This document shows, piece after piece, positions 10,601 through 21,300 of a DNA stretch of 64,000 nt (the stretch's first letter is position 1; the number at the start of each line of letters is the position of its first letter). Position numbers and translations under genes: made by a program. Source of the stretch: Piromyces finnis (Eukaryota > Neocallimastigomycota > Neocallimastigomycetes > Neocallimastigales > Neocallimastigaceae); contig MCFH01000001.1 of assembly GCA_002104945.1 (NCBI GenBank), forward strand, positions 2,514,501 through 2,578,500, in the 5' to 3' direction. The notes beneath the pieces were generated by a model, which saw only the letters and a list, made by a program, of their open reading frames with translations, was not told the DNA's origin and searched no databases.

Positions 10601-12175
10601 ATGCTTAGAAGAGTTAATGAATGGGCATTGTATAATGAAATGGAATTTGGTATCCAGAAATGTTCAACGATGGTGATTCGTCCTGAATCAATAGAAAATC
10701 AGATCAAGAGAGATCCAACATTTTACTTAGCAGGACAACCCATTCCAACTACTGATTGTTATACTTATCTTGGTGTTCCATTTGATAAGAATCTGTCCCT
10801 TAAACCAGTAATTAAAGCTCTTAATAACAAGGTTTTGAAAGGGCTTTTCTCAGTCAATAAATTCTTAAGAAATCCTAATATTCCTATTCCTTTCAAAAAA
10901 CTAGTACTTAACTCACAAGTGATTAGCAGAGTTTCATACTTTGCACCATTACTTGGATCCAACAAAGCTAGGTCTAGGATTGCTCAGAAGCATGTTAACA
11001 AAGGAATACGATGGGTTGCCGGAGTTCATAAAGCTGTATCGTTTATATCTTTATACTCTATTTCAAAAGATTTGAATATTCCTCCATTGTCAGCCAAATG
11101 TGCATTAGCTCAGGTTAGATGTTTTAACAAATGGAAAAACTCAAATTGTATTATCTCACACCTTGTCAATTACATTCCTAAATTTAGAAAATACACGTGG
11201 TGCAAATCAAGTAGGACACTTGATAAAAAACTAAAGAAACATGGAGATGTTAAAGCAGTTAAAAACTTTTATTGGAAAGATCTCAAAGGGAATTCAATCA
11301 AAGCGCAATATTATGATGATAATAAGTTTATTGAAACTAAAGATTTTATTAAATTATGTTATGAATACCCAGAGTTTGCCTATGGCTTCTACTGGCTATT
11401 GAAAGCAAGAAGCGGATACAAGTTGGATGCTAGAGTTGCCAAAGCTGCCAAATTTGTTGATCCAGTTTGTCCTAACTACTGTCCATGTTGCAAGTGTGGA
11501 GATCAAAGTATTAAACATTGGTTATTAGATTGTCCAACATTTAGAGATATCCGTATTAAACATTATGATTCCATAGTCCAGCTATTAAATTTTTTCAGTC
11601 AACGTAATTCCAATAGTCCTATCAATAATAATGAAATTGATAATATCAGTAGAGATAGTAATAACATTAATAGTAATAGTAACAATAGTAGTAATAACAA
11701 TAGTAATAGTAACAATAGTAATAGTAACAATAGTAATAATAACAATAATAGAAATAATAATATTAGTAATGATAGCAATAGTGAAGATAATAATTCTAAT
11801 TTAGATAGTAATTTAGTTAATGATAGTAATAGTTCTAATAATCCGGTGAATATTAATGTGTATGATTATTCTAGTGTGTGCAGTAAAATATTTAAATTCC
11901 TTCTTGGGGGAAGAAGTTTTAACAATATTAATTACAATTCAAGGGAATGGAAAGAACTTTGTAAGCGTCAGATTCAATCTGGTACTAACGAAGGAACACC
12001 ATTCTTGACGGTAACCGCGGAACTTCTAACCAAAATCATGCCTTTTGCTATTGGCCAGCAATGGACAATGTTCAAAAGGTTTGAAGCAACATCCAAGAGC
12101 GTCAATGCTGAAGAAACAGTAAGACAGGCCAGGAGGGCCAGCGCAACCAATGGAGATCATAATTTTGTTCCATGA
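7652..12175 (+). CDS. LINE polyprotein: APE endonuclease and reverse transcriptase
   Basis: A single 1507-aa frame. Residues 1-125 form a basic, possibly RNA-binding region; 125-235 is a Gln/Ser/Asn linker. The endonuclease (about 236-460) keeps its expected catalytic set: Asn in SWNTNGW, Glu in FQET, GDFN, DIDH and SDHKP. The reverse transcriptase (about 700-1050) shows SGPDGIPIEFYK, YRGISLI, FLDLRKAYDSV, KGVRQGCPLSP and the catalytic FADD near residue 967. A C-terminal zinc-binding region near 1274-1305 reads CPNYCPCCKCG followed by His and Cys. An Asn/Ser tract lies near 1320-1400. It should nick target DNA and prime reverse transcription of its own RNA there. No stop or frameshift is present, so it may be active. 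Confidence 0.95.
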   Translation: MSVLYIKDKNYIRRGTRSYGIPLDDIRSFFIRGIRSWSVNMLWEKLEVILEDKFNSVISVKYFQTFNDHFFLVKVHGSSKDCIKILHMLKKKLSVTSISFSARSRRNHKYTFSTLKRKILVSNKHQHSIQQSFQQSVQQSHQQSDLQLDLQQDLQQVSNHENIPDLQQTQFQSQHSTINSNSSINSDNSSIVDSSSVSQPSSNSSTYSSDASSINNDDFNNNNNSNDSSSSNKPDNFSFCLSWNTNGWNHEKRDSISYFTAIFKPLFLCFQETGNGSGSNTDYPCRVTLRNYRHFFKKADESVPGMRGLYLGFHNSCQASLENFSGKYIISIYTFSLWNRFKCSIGNVYMPHSHHNIYVDHAKLEVRLWLQTHSSHPSILVGDFNMSKVKLSNWLSTNGLGDWEILPLRGSTISWTRGDQSSDIDHALINSKMKDLIHSGSFINNFYPVSDHKPLLINGKIIPMEDFSNDFNVPKKILKWNRLKCFEEKESIISHNKFQILSAKFNDPNVSTDELSKEFTSTAFSIADELSITSANNVIKSSFHISQQIFNLQKIKMKLYKRFKKERIYDIDEFIKRIKIYRKLIDYIHKRCNEFRKQEYLHWIKTGCEYMKSHNPKKAWKWIKKTAKIGKDSFFIAQPIKNKNGELVVATEEQLEVWHDHFENLASDPSGVSLDLEHWYEEPTNKRFSLPMLDEWDINQDISIDEVKSAILTTPNYKASGPDGIPIEFYKALVPSSNDSNNASDNNSSGNTTSDNDAHGLNFILKLFNRIWDGDFPNSWNESSIVSIPKKGDLTDCDNYRGISLINNGIKLISKIVTTRISEYGLKNNFIRPEQFGFRKKEESISLFISIQEICRRRQLDNKETYLAFLDLRKAYDSVPIGNILHKLDCLGIRGKSLQFIKNLYLTSKANVKLDGQFSKSFDVKKGVRQGCPLSPILFNLFINDIFRECEDLGVSLGDTRCCGGLFADDIVICAPTRGCLKKMLRRVNEWALYNEMEFGIQKCSTMVIRPESIENQIKRDPTFYLAGQPIPTTDCYTYLGVPFDKNLSLKPVIKALNNKVLKGLFSVNKFLRNPNIPIPFKKLVLNSQVISRVSYFAPLLGSNKARSRIAQKHVNKGIRWVAGVHKAVSFISLYSISKDLNIPPLSAKCALAQVRCFNKWKNSNCIISHLVNYIPKFRKYTWCKSSRTLDKKLKKHGDVKAVKNFYWKDLKGNSIKAQYYDDNKFIETKDFIKLCYEYPEFAYGFYWLLKARSGYKLDARVAKAAKFVDPVCPNYCPCCKCGDQSIKHWLLDCPTFRDIRIKHYDSIVQLLNFFSQRNSNSPINNNEIDNISRDSNNINSNSNNSSNNNSNSNNSNSNNSNNNNNRNNNISNDSNSEDNNSNLDSNLVNDSNSSNNPVNINVYDYSSVCSKIFKFLLGGRSFNNINYNSREWKELCKRQIQSGTNEGTPFLTVTAELLTKIMPFAIGQQWTMFKRFEATSKSVNAEETVRQARRASATNGDHNFVP

Positions 12176-12411
12176 CAAAATTTTGATCTTTGGCTCGGTG
12201 TCCCATTGGAAGTCAAATACAATTATTATACTTTAGTATGATAGTGGCTTTCTTACTTTAATTAAAATTACTAGAATACATTATACCCAATTTTTATTCA
12301 TTTGTGTTTATTTAAACATATTTTTTTTTATTTTTATTTTATTTTAATTTTTATATTACATGTATTATAATTTTAATTAAATTAATAATAAAGTTTAAAA
12401 TATTTGATGCC

Positions 12412-12414
<3 letters not shown>

Positions 12415-12467
<53 letters not shown>
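12415..12467 (+). repeat. Poly(A) tail of the LINE
   Basis: About 53 uninterrupted A residues after the 3' UTR, ending exactly at the downstream target-site duplication. This is the mark of target-primed reverse transcription of a polyadenylated transcript. Confidence 0.9.
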
Positions 12468-12471
<4 letters not shown>

Positions 12472-12480
12472 TCTGTAATA
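12468..12480. repeat. Target-site duplication, 3' copy
   Basis: ATATTCTGTAATA, identical to 6714-6726. Removing 6727-12480 restores the empty site. Confidence 0.9.
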
Positions 12481-12765
12481 AACATGATAAATCTATAAAA
12501 TATTTAGGAAATATAAAATTTTTATAAACACTATTATACATGAATATACATTATTCCCTTATTCTATCAATGAAAACCAAAGAGATTACATTTTTTAAGA
12601 TTAAATTTATTTTTTTTTTTTTTTTTTTTCATTTTTATTTAATTATTAATAGGAGTGAAATTAATAAATTTTTTAATATTATTATATACATTTACATTAC
12701 TATTTTACATTACAATTTTTTTCTATTTTTTTTTTTTTTTTTTTTTTTTTTTTATTACTATTATT

Positions 12766-15700
12766 TCATTTCATATATTCAGATAAAATTGTTTCCAAGT
12801 GACTACAATTTATGTAATTGACCTTTTCCTTTTTAATATATGGAGTGTAAGGTAAAAATGCGGTATCCTCTTCTTTCAAGTCATCTTCTTTTTCAATACA
12901 TGTACCACCTCTAGCTTCTACATGAAGTTGAATTAAATCGGCCATGGAAATTCTTATTGGATCGATGTAGTATGCAAAGACACTCTTTTTCACATTGGCG
13001 TTCACCGCAAAATACTTTTCATACTTTGTTGTAATTTGTTTAATGGTATCCTCTGGATAGTCATCATCTGGTTCATTATGATTATTTTTAAGATGAAGCA
13101 TCATACGATGGTATTGATGATAAGAATCAATGTATTGTTTATAATAACTTTGGACAAATGAATAATCTAACCATATAAATTCACGTGTTTGACAATCCAG
13201 AACGATAGGACAGGCTTCACCTCCATAGTTTAATCCTATGATTTGACGAACAGTAGATGGTTCAAATGGTTCATTGGAGTGAAGAAAATCTCTTTCCATC
13301 CATCCAAATTGCGTAGAACATCCAGCATCAATATTCACCATAATGTATCTTCCTTGTTTTGCCAGAACAGCTTCTATGTCAATATCAGCATAGGTAGTAC
13401 CTCCTTTTTCTCCATAGAAAAGGTTATAGTCATGTTTATTATTATTGTCATAATCAGAATTTTTGGTGATGAGAGCTTTCATATTAAAATCATCATCGTA
13501 CACTTCTAAATACATATTGGAAAAACCTAAAATAAAAAGTCGAACGTTTTTATAACTGACACCGGTTGGACATTGTTTTTTATCCTTTAAATCTTTTTGA
13601 AGGATGATGAGATCCTTTTCAATGGCCGAAAGTTTTGCTGTAGATTCATTTAATGCTTTAGTACAACGTAATTTAATTTTTATGTCTTTTTCTAAATCCT
13701 TTTTCATTTCCTTTATTTCCGCTTTTGCTTTTTTGGTGGCAGTAGTTGTGGTTGTAGCCAATTCTATTTCTTTCGTCTTCTTTTCAATTCTAGAATTAAG
13801 GTTTAAAAGGTCAACTTCATGTTTCTTTTTTTCACTAAAGATTTTCATTTCTTTTTCCTTCATCTCTTGAAGTGCTTTTTCAGTTTCCTTAATCATTTCT
13901 TCCTTTTCTTCTTGAGTGATGTTTTTAAACGAAAGTTCAAATCTAGAACCTTTCGTATAATTTTCTAAACTTTTACTGGAATTTCTTAGATCAAATGGGA
14001 TTAAAATTTTTTGAAGTTGAGGATTAATATAAACACCATTTAATTTAGGTTTATCTTTAAATTTTATGTGAAGTGCGCTATCACAAATATGAATAATTTG
14101 TTGACAAAGATCTTCCTTTAATGGTGTTTTTACTTTATCGGTGTAATAAATGGTGGATTGAATGTTTGTATTTACTTTTCTATAGGAATTTTTTTTTCCA
14201 TTTTTATTCGTTTTATTATTGTTATTTCCTTTGATGAGGAAGGCTCTCATTCTAAAGGCTTTATTTCTTTTTTGGAAATAGGCCTTCATACTCAATAGTA
14301 TCTTCACAGAACCCTTTTCAGCAACTCTTTCGAAAAAGGTCTTCACTTCTTTAACCTCTTCCTCATTTTCGCACTTTGTTATCAACTCGTCTAAATGTCT
14401 CATGTAAATACCTGGTTTTTGGGATAAGAGTTTGATCGCTTTTTTAATATTTTTTTCTTTAAGAAGTTGCACCCATTTAGAACTAAAGGTTTGTCTGTCA
14501 CTCTTATACTGATTACTTTGTTGTCTTAATTGTAAAATAGATGGTTCTAATGCTTTAATTCTATTTTTTACTATTTCCCGATTAAATGGCGGTATAAAAC
14601 TGTCATAAATTTCTAATAAAACATCAGGTAATTCTTCATGAACTTCTTCATAACCCTTCTTAATAACATATTTTTCTTTCCATCCATCCCATTGTTTACA
14701 ATTGATATTATCGATATATTGACAATTCATGGATTGTATAAAATTACCAGTATAGGCTATTCCGGCAATGACCATTAAATAATGATGCACATATTCTTTA
14801 ATTTCTTTTGGCATATTTTTTATACTATTAAACTTTCTTAAAAGATTTTGATGTTCGGCTATGGTCAATAGTTTATCTGGATTCAAGGTGTCATTAGGAT
14901 TCTCAATTCTTCTATTTTTCATTCTGTTGAGTCTTTGGCGTACACTATTACCTTCTGAATTATCACCATTTTTTACACTTTTACTTTTTTCTTGTTCTAG
15001 TTCTTTTATCCTTTCCTCCTCCCTTTTTTTCCTCATTTCTTGAATGTATTTTAATACATTTTCTTTATATTCTTTGAATCGATCATCCAATTCCATAAGA
15101 GTTTGATAAAATCGATATTCTACTCTTATTTCCTTATTTTCCGGTTTTCCTAAGATACTGTAATGACCTTGTAAATCATTAATAACATCCGGATAACAAC
15201 TCTTAAATTTATTGGGATGAACTCTTTCACAGAATCTAACCCACATATTTTTATATTTTAAAATATCTTCATATCTATTGTCACAATGATTCAATAAAGC
15301 CATTAAAATTCTTCTTTCAGAATTTTTAAAGGATTTAAATTTTACCGACTTTCCTAAATCAGAAGCTTGATGTCCAGACATGACAAGAGCTAATCTTAAA
15401 ACATCATTTGCAACTTTAAACCTTGGCATTATAAATTCAAGAGGTGGTTCGGACATACAATAAAGAAGAAGTTTATTGATTACATTGGCCAAATTTTCTT
15501 TATTTTTAATCGTTTCTGGAATGTAATTTAAACGATTTTCTTCATATTTTATAAAGGAATGTAAATCAGCAAGATCATTTTTGGATACAGCTTCTGAAGA
15601 ATCCATAAGTTTCATCATCATTTTATAAAATTCGTCTGTTGCACTAATCGAAAGAGTTTTCAATGATACATCTTTTAATTTCTTTTTGACATCTTCCACA

Positions 15701-17595
15701 TCCTTATATTCTTCAAATTTTACTTGATAACTCATTGGAATCATCTTTGGATCATAATTCAACATTTCCAAAGTAAATAACCATTGACAATAATATTTAT
15801 AGGTTAACTCCATGGAAAGATGTTCACGTGGGAAATCTGGATAGATTGGTTCATAATTAGTTTTAAAATTAGTTAATTTTTGTAAGGCATTAACCATAGA
15901 TTGATAAAATTCTTCTATTTCATATGAATCATAAACAGCAACCTTTTTCATTAATGGAATGTCTAAGCAATAACCAAATAAGGTAATATTTTCATTTAAG
16001 GAAAGAGCAAAATTTAACTTTTGACGAATAACTTTTGTTTCCTTATTCACCAAAGTTTTTAAAGGTTTTAAAAAGGCCTCTGCATCATTTTCGTCTTCTT
16101 CTTCATCGTAAGAATCCAATAATTTACCATTTTCAAATTCAAAGTCTTTATCATTTATAGAAATAACACAATTTAAAAGGTTACATGACTTTACTGAAGC
16201 AGAAGAAAGAGCATCACTTTTTTGTAAAGCTTGATTCATATTTTTTTTATAAAGATCATCTAGATTTTCTCTACCATCATCCATAATACTGCAACGTCTA
16301 TTAATAAAGATAAAATTAAAAACCTTTTCTTTGGATACTTTTAATAAATCTTTGACGAGTTCTGGATATTCATTCATATAATTATCTGTATTTATTTTTT
16401 CACATAATCTTGCCCATATATCCTTATTCTTCACGAATTCTTCATAACGATTTTCACCTGAGCATTCATTTAATAATTTCATAATAAACTTTTCTTGATG
16501 GGCATCAGGGTAAATAAATTCTCTGTATTTTTTTAAATCAGAAGCAATATCAACATGGTCAGAAAAGGCTATTATTATAGTTAATATATTATCAAATGTT
16601 TTATCAATATGATTTAACCATGATAAATAAGTATCAAATGGAGGTTTTGTACCTCTGAAATGGCTTAAAACAATGCTAATAATATGACCTATGTTTTCTA
16701 TATTTTCTATTGGTTGTGGAATATAATTTACATAATCTGTGAAATGATAAGCAAATTGGTTAAGATCATTAATATCCTTTTTTGTAAAAGATTCTGTAGA
16801 TTGCATAATTCCAGTCATCAATTCACAAAATTCTTCTTCATCACCTAATGAGATGATTTTTAAAGTAGTTTCATTCTTTTCACCTTCATTAATTTCTTTT
16901 AAGAAATCAAAATCCCTTTGATTTTCGTTATTTTCTAAATACTTTTGATAGCTTTTTGGAATATTATCTTTAGAATTATAATCTGGAGAATGATCTAAAA
17001 TACTAAGCCAATGACAATAACTAGGGTATAAGTCATTGGAATTTATATGTTCTTTTGGGAAATTTTGAAAAACTGGAGTGTACTTTTTAGGTGCATCTTT
17101 ACCATTAATACTTGCAAGTAATACAATTAAATGATCACTAAAATTTTCAATATTTTTTTCATTATAAAAGGATACAACTTTTAAAAGTTCAGTATCCATA
17201 ATATAACCAAGACTAGCTAAATTCATATTAAGTGTAAGTGGTAAACATAACATTTCTCTTATTTCCTTTGTTTCTTTCTCTATCAATTCTTTAACAATAT
17301 TTATATTAGTATTGTTTATGATTTCTTCAGTTACTGTCACTAAATTTCCATTTTCAAATTCTAAATCACTTCCGTTAAAGCTTAATTCACAATGTAAAAG
17401 ATTACATTTTTTAACTTTAACAAAGTTTTTTAAAAAAGAATATTTTGTATCATTAGTGATTGTGTTATTAATATTATTTTCAAAATAAGTGTTTAAGTCT
17501 TCTTCCTTTTTTAAACTAAATTTATTGGATCTAGCAAGAAATATAGTGTTAATGGCTTTATCTCTATAATTATTGATATAATTATAATTTACCAT
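12766..17595 (-). CDS. TerD-related MXAN_6230/SCO0854-family-like protein, N-half duplicated
   Basis: A 1609-aa intronless protein. I recognise it by motif order shared with the bacterial MXAN_6230/SCO0854 family. These are an xPxFxxFPxE motif (YTPVFQNFPKEH and YEPIYPDFPREH), LRLALVMSGH..DLGK..FKSF..SERR, WVRFCERVHP, KPGIYMRHLDELI near residue 1060, and KGSRFELSF near 1215. The C-terminal TerD-like part contains DIDIEAVLAKQGRYIMVNID, GWMERD, FEPSTVRQ and PIVLDCQTREFIWLDY. The N-terminal half occurs twice (about 15-440 and 440-865), each with CNLL.C and EFENG.L. The RING finger of the bacterial proteins is not seen at its expected place. A coiled coil of about 120 residues (1222-1345) is inserted before the TerD-like part, and a second charged helix lies near 905-950. 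No signal peptide; probably cytoplasmic. The role of this family is unproven; TerD-type domains are linked to stress and metal or phage tolerance. Confidence 0.7.
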   Translation of the reverse strand: MVNYNYINNYRDKAINTIFLARSNKFSLKKEEDLNTYFENNINNTITNDTKYSFLKNFVKVKKCNLLHCELSFNGSDLEFENGNLVTVTEEIINNTNINIVKELIEKETKEIREMLCLPLTLNMNLASLGYIMDTELLKVVSFYNEKNIENFSDHLIVLLASINGKDAPKKYTPVFQNFPKEHINSNDLYPSYCHWLSILDHSPDYNSKDNIPKSYQKYLENNENQRDFDFLKEINEGEKNETTLKIISLGDEEEFCELMTGIMQSTESFTKKDINDLNQFAYHFTDYVNYIPQPIENIENIGHIISIVLSHFRGTKPPFDTYLSWLNHIDKTFDNILTIIIAFSDHVDIASDLKKYREFIYPDAHQEKFIMKLLNECSGENRYEEFVKNKDIWARLCEKINTDNYMNEYPELVKDLLKVSKEKVFNFIFINRRCSIMDDGRENLDDLYKKNMNQALQKSDALSSASVKSCNLLNCVISINDKDFEFENGKLLDSYDEEEDENDAEAFLKPLKTLVNKETKVIRQKLNFALSLNENITLFGYCLDIPLMKKVAVYDSYEIEEFYQSMVNALQKLTNFKTNYEPIYPDFPREHLSMELTYKYYCQWLFTLEMLNYDPKMIPMSYQVKFEEYKDVEDVKKKLKDVSLKTLSISATDEFYKMMMKLMDSSEAVSKNDLADLHSFIKYEENRLNYIPETIKNKENLANVINKLLLYCMSEPPLEFIMPRFKVANDVLRLALVMSGHQASDLGKSVKFKSFKNSERRILMALLNHCDNRYEDILKYKNMWVRFCERVHPNKFKSCYPDVINDLQGHYSILGKPENKEIRVEYRFYQTLMELDDRFKEYKENVLKYIQEMRKKREEERIKELEQEKSKSVKNGDNSEGNSVRQRLNRMKNRRIENPNDTLNPDKLLTIAEHQNLLRKFNSIKNMPKEIKEYVHHYLMVIAGIAYTGNFIQSMNCQYIDNINCKQWDGWKEKYVIKKGYEEVHEELPDVLLEIYDSFIPPFNREIVKNRIKALEPSILQLRQQSNQYKSDRQTFSSKWVQLLKEKNIKKAIKLLSQKPGIYMRHLDELITKCENEEEVKEVKTFFERVAEKGSVKILLSMKAYFQKRNKAFRMRAFLIKGNNNNKTNKNGKKNSYRKVNTNIQSTIYYTDKVKTPLKEDLCQQIIHICDSALHIKFKDKPKLNGVYINPQLQKILIPFDLRNSSKSLENYTKGSRFELSFKNITQEEKEEMIKETEKALQEMKEKEMKIFSEKKKHEVDLLNLNSRIEKKTKEIELATTTTTATKKAKAEIKEMKKDLEKDIKIKLRCTKALNESTAKLSAIEKDLIILQKDLKDKKQCPTGVSYKNVRLFILGFSNMYLEVYDDDFNMKALITKNSDYDNNNKHDYNLFYGEKGGTTYADIDIEAVLAKQGRYIMVNIDAGCSTQFGWMERDFLHSNEPFEPSTVRQIIGLNYGGEACPIVLDCQTREFIWLDYSFVQSYYKQYIDSYHQYHRMMLHLKNNHNEPDDDYPEDTIKQITTKYEKYFAVNANVKKSVFAYYIDPIRISMADLIQLHVEARGGTCIEKEDDLKEEDTAFLPYTPYIKKEKVNYINCSHLETILSEYMK

Positions 17596-20500
17596 TTTTC
17601 CTTATTCACTCAAATTAATTTATACTTTTTTTTTAAAAAAAAAAAAAAAAAGAAAATAATTGAAAATAGAAAAAAAAATTGAAATTAATAAAATATTGGT
17701 ATTATTTATTAAATATTTATATAAAAATCAATTATAAATAAATGTAATGCAATTATATTTTACTATTTTAAATGAAAACAAAAATGTTAATTAAAAATAA
17801 TATATATTATGATGAAATTTGAATTATTACATTACTTACAAAAAAAATATTTCATTAAATATAATTTTCAATTATTTTATAAATTGGAATCTTGAATTCT
17901 TATTTTATGAATTGATATTGCAATATGCTTTTTTATATTTATATATATAAATTAAAATAGTAATAATAGTAATAGTAATATAATTTAATAAGTTTTTTTC
18001 ATAAATATATTAAAACATTTATTTCTAATGCATATCAAAATAAAATTTACCTCTTAAACTTGTAAATGTTTTGTTTTCCTTGTTTATGTAAAAATTTTAA
18101 AATTATAAAGTGAATTTTATTTTATTTATATACTAATGATGTAAATTCCATCAAACAAGCATTATCAAATTTTTAGTTAAAATAAAAATGAACTTATTTA
18201 GAGTATAAAAAAAATGAACTTTTTTTTTTTTTTAGTACTTTTTAATATATTATATATCTTTAAAATATATATATAGATATTAAAACTTTTTAATATTTTA
18301 ATTATTAAAAAGTATAATGGCTAAGTGTATTTACAAATTAATTAAATTTTAAATAGTTTACTAAATATTTTCTGTATAAATTTTTATCAATTTTTTTTTT
18401 TTACCATAATTCTTGATAAATTATACAATTATAAAATGAATTTAAATATTAATAAACTATAGTTGTAATATAAAAAGAATACTTTTCTTCCAATGTTTTA
18501 CAATAAAGCGTAATATATATAAATAATAGCAGTTTTAAAATGTCATTGTAGAAATAGTAATAATAAAAGTAGAAATAATCTTTTAAAAAAGTAAAAAACT
18601 TTTTTAATAAGAAATTATATTTTAATTTATTACAAAAAAAGATATATTAATGTAATATTAATGTAATTAAAAAATTTAAATAATTGAATATTAAAAAAAA
18701 AAAAAGTTTAAAATTCTATTTTCAAACTATAAAAATGGTATATCAAAGAAAGATAAAAATAAATAAATACACATTTACTTTTACTATTTGTATAAAGAAT
18801 TTTAATTTTTAAGTGAATTCTCTACCTATTATTTAATAAAAAGTTGAATATAAAATACTAAAAATAATTTCTTAAATTAATATTTTCTTATTTAATCCAA
18901 TTAAATATAATATTTCATTCTATTTTATTATGATAGTAAAGATTTAAAGTGTTTTTTTTTTTTTTCCCTCAATTTAAACAAGTTAATTAATAATAATATA
19001 TCACTATTTATTATTTAGTTATACAAGTATAAAATAATAATATTTTATTATGAATTAATTTGTTTATTCGATGTATCTACAAAATTTTCATAAAAATAGA
19101 AAAATGAAAATTATTCAATGTTTGTTGATTAAAACCTTAATAACAATATATATCCTAGATTTTTAGAAGTATTGTAACGGCGGTAATTTTTTAAAGGGTT
19201 AATCTCTTATTAAAAATAATATTCAAAAATAGTTTTAATAATATTCTTAGCATCAAATGTCAAAATATTTAGTTTATTAAAATAAAACTAGTCTCTTTTT
19301 TTTAATGAAATTCTTTATTAAATTGTTAATATTAGTATATATTATTTATTTTACTATTTTTCATTGTAAAAATAATAAAACTTTTTATTATTGAATTAAT
19401 GATGGAATGAATGAAAAAATTAAATATTAAATCAAGTTTATTATTTATTAGTAAAGAAATTAAGCTATTAATAATAATAGTTTTTTTTTTTTTTAAAAAA
19501 ATGGTCCACTTTAAAATTATAATTTTTTTACTTATATTAGTTAAATAAAAAAAAAACTAGGTGAAGTGACCATTTTTATTTAACTAGTATAAGTAAAAAG
19601 ATTATAATTTTAAAGTAATCATCCTCAAGAAAAAGGAGAAATTTTGTACATCCAAATAAATAAATAAAAAGGACCATAATTCTTAATGATACAAAATTAA
19701 AATGTTTTTTTTTAAAGTAATGTTTATATTAAAAAAAATCGATAGTCTTTTTTTATTTCTAAAATATAAAATTAAAAAATAAATGGAAATTAAATTTCCA
19801 TTTTTATTATATTCATCTAAAAAAAAAAAAGGTAATTTATTATTTAATTGAAAAATATTAAAGTATTTATTTATTCCTTTTATACCTATATATACATTTT
19901 CTATTTATTTATAAGAATAAAAGCATTGTTATATTTTTTTTTACATCTTTTTTATCAATAAACAAGAAAAGATAATAATCTTTTTATTACCATTACTTTT
20001 AAAATATTTAAATAATCCAAAAGTTTAGAAATATTATGATTATATAAATCATACTTTGTCTCAATAAATGTATTCCAATGACTCATTCATTTTTTCTATT
20101 TAATTTATGATAATAGTAAATTAATTTCTTTTGTGTAATAAAGTTCCCAAGAATGGTCTAGGTTAAATTATTATTATTTAAGCTTTTTAATATTAAAATC
20201 AAAAGATGAAATAAATTAAAACTAGATAATGTAAAGATTTATTTTATATATAAAAATGTATTTTATGTATTTTATAATTAATTTATATTATTTTCTTTTT
20301 TTATTAAAATATATTTTGTTTATTATTTTTAATGATTGACAAAGTACCTTTTCATTTTTTAATTAAAAATTTAATTTATATTTAATTTATAAAATCATTT
20401 TTTTAATTTATTAAATTAAAAATTAATATGTCAAAAACGTTATTCATAAATAAGAAAATTTAATTCCTAAAATTTTCCATATTTCTTTATAATAATTATT

Positions 20501-20824
20501 ATTTTTTTTGGTTATAAAATATTTTTAAATAACGATAATAATGATATTTTATTATTTAGAAAAAGGATTCAAAATATTGGAAGATGTCATAGTGATATTT
20601 CTAATATTACTATATAATATTATTATTTATTACTTTTAAACCAAGTATTAATAAGAATATGGAATAATAATAAAAGATTTTCATTTCCCAAGATTTTTTT
20701 TATTAAATAAAATATTTAATGATTCCCAACTCATATTTTTTTAATATATATTTTTATTATTATAATAATTAATTATAAATTTCATTAACATTATTCCTTA
20801 TGAAAATAATTTATAATAATAAAC

Positions 20825-20858
<34 letters not shown>

Positions 20859-20880
20859 TATATATTTTATAATAATTTTA
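17596..20880. other. Intergenic, AT-rich, one long inverted repeat
   Basis: About 3.3 kb without a convincing coding frame. It contains the divergent promoter of the minus-strand TerD-like gene at its left end, poly(A)/poly(T) tracts, a 44-nt-arm inverted repeat at 19508-19616 and a GC-rich 10-mer at 19176-19185. No tRNA or known ncRNA was recognised. Confidence 0.55.
19508..19616. repeat. Inverted repeat with 44-nt arms
   Basis: The left arm 19508-19551 and right arm 19573-19616 are reverse complements with two mismatches and a 21-nt spacer (for example TTATATTAGTTAAATAAAAA against TTTTTATTTAACTAGTATAA). A second, overlapping complementary pair (ATGGTCCACTT near 19501 and AAGTGACCAT near 19565) would give an alternative fold. 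The size and symmetry suit a MITE remnant or a transcribed hairpin. Confidence 0.7.
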
Positions 20881-20916
20881 TAAGTAATACTACTATTATT
20901 AATGCTATTATTACTA

Positions 20917-21250
<334 letters not shown>

Positions 21251-21300
21251 TTTATTTATATTACAAAAAAAATAAAAGTATTAAAAATAGATTAATTTGA

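Larger units (their letters stand above)
6727..12467 (+). mobile_element. Full-length non-LTR retrotransposon (LINE)
   Basis: A complete element bounded by identical 13-bp target-site duplications. In order it has tandem 5' units (6727 to about 7006), the rest of a 5' UTR to 7651, one uninterrupted ORF (7652-12175), a 3' UTR (12176-12414) and a tail of about 53 A. No LTRs are present. The apurinic-type endonuclease before the reverse transcriptase, plus a poly(A) tail, places it among APE-type LINEs (L1/Tx1/Tad-like); the clade cannot be settled without a tree. Exact flanking duplications, a long pure tail and an intact ORF argue for recent insertion and possible competence. Confidence 0.93.

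Noticed and set aside
12540-12821. 93-aa plus-strand frame after the LINE
   Set aside because: Poly(T)-rich translation overlapping the 3' end of the minus-strand TerD-like gene; no coding character.
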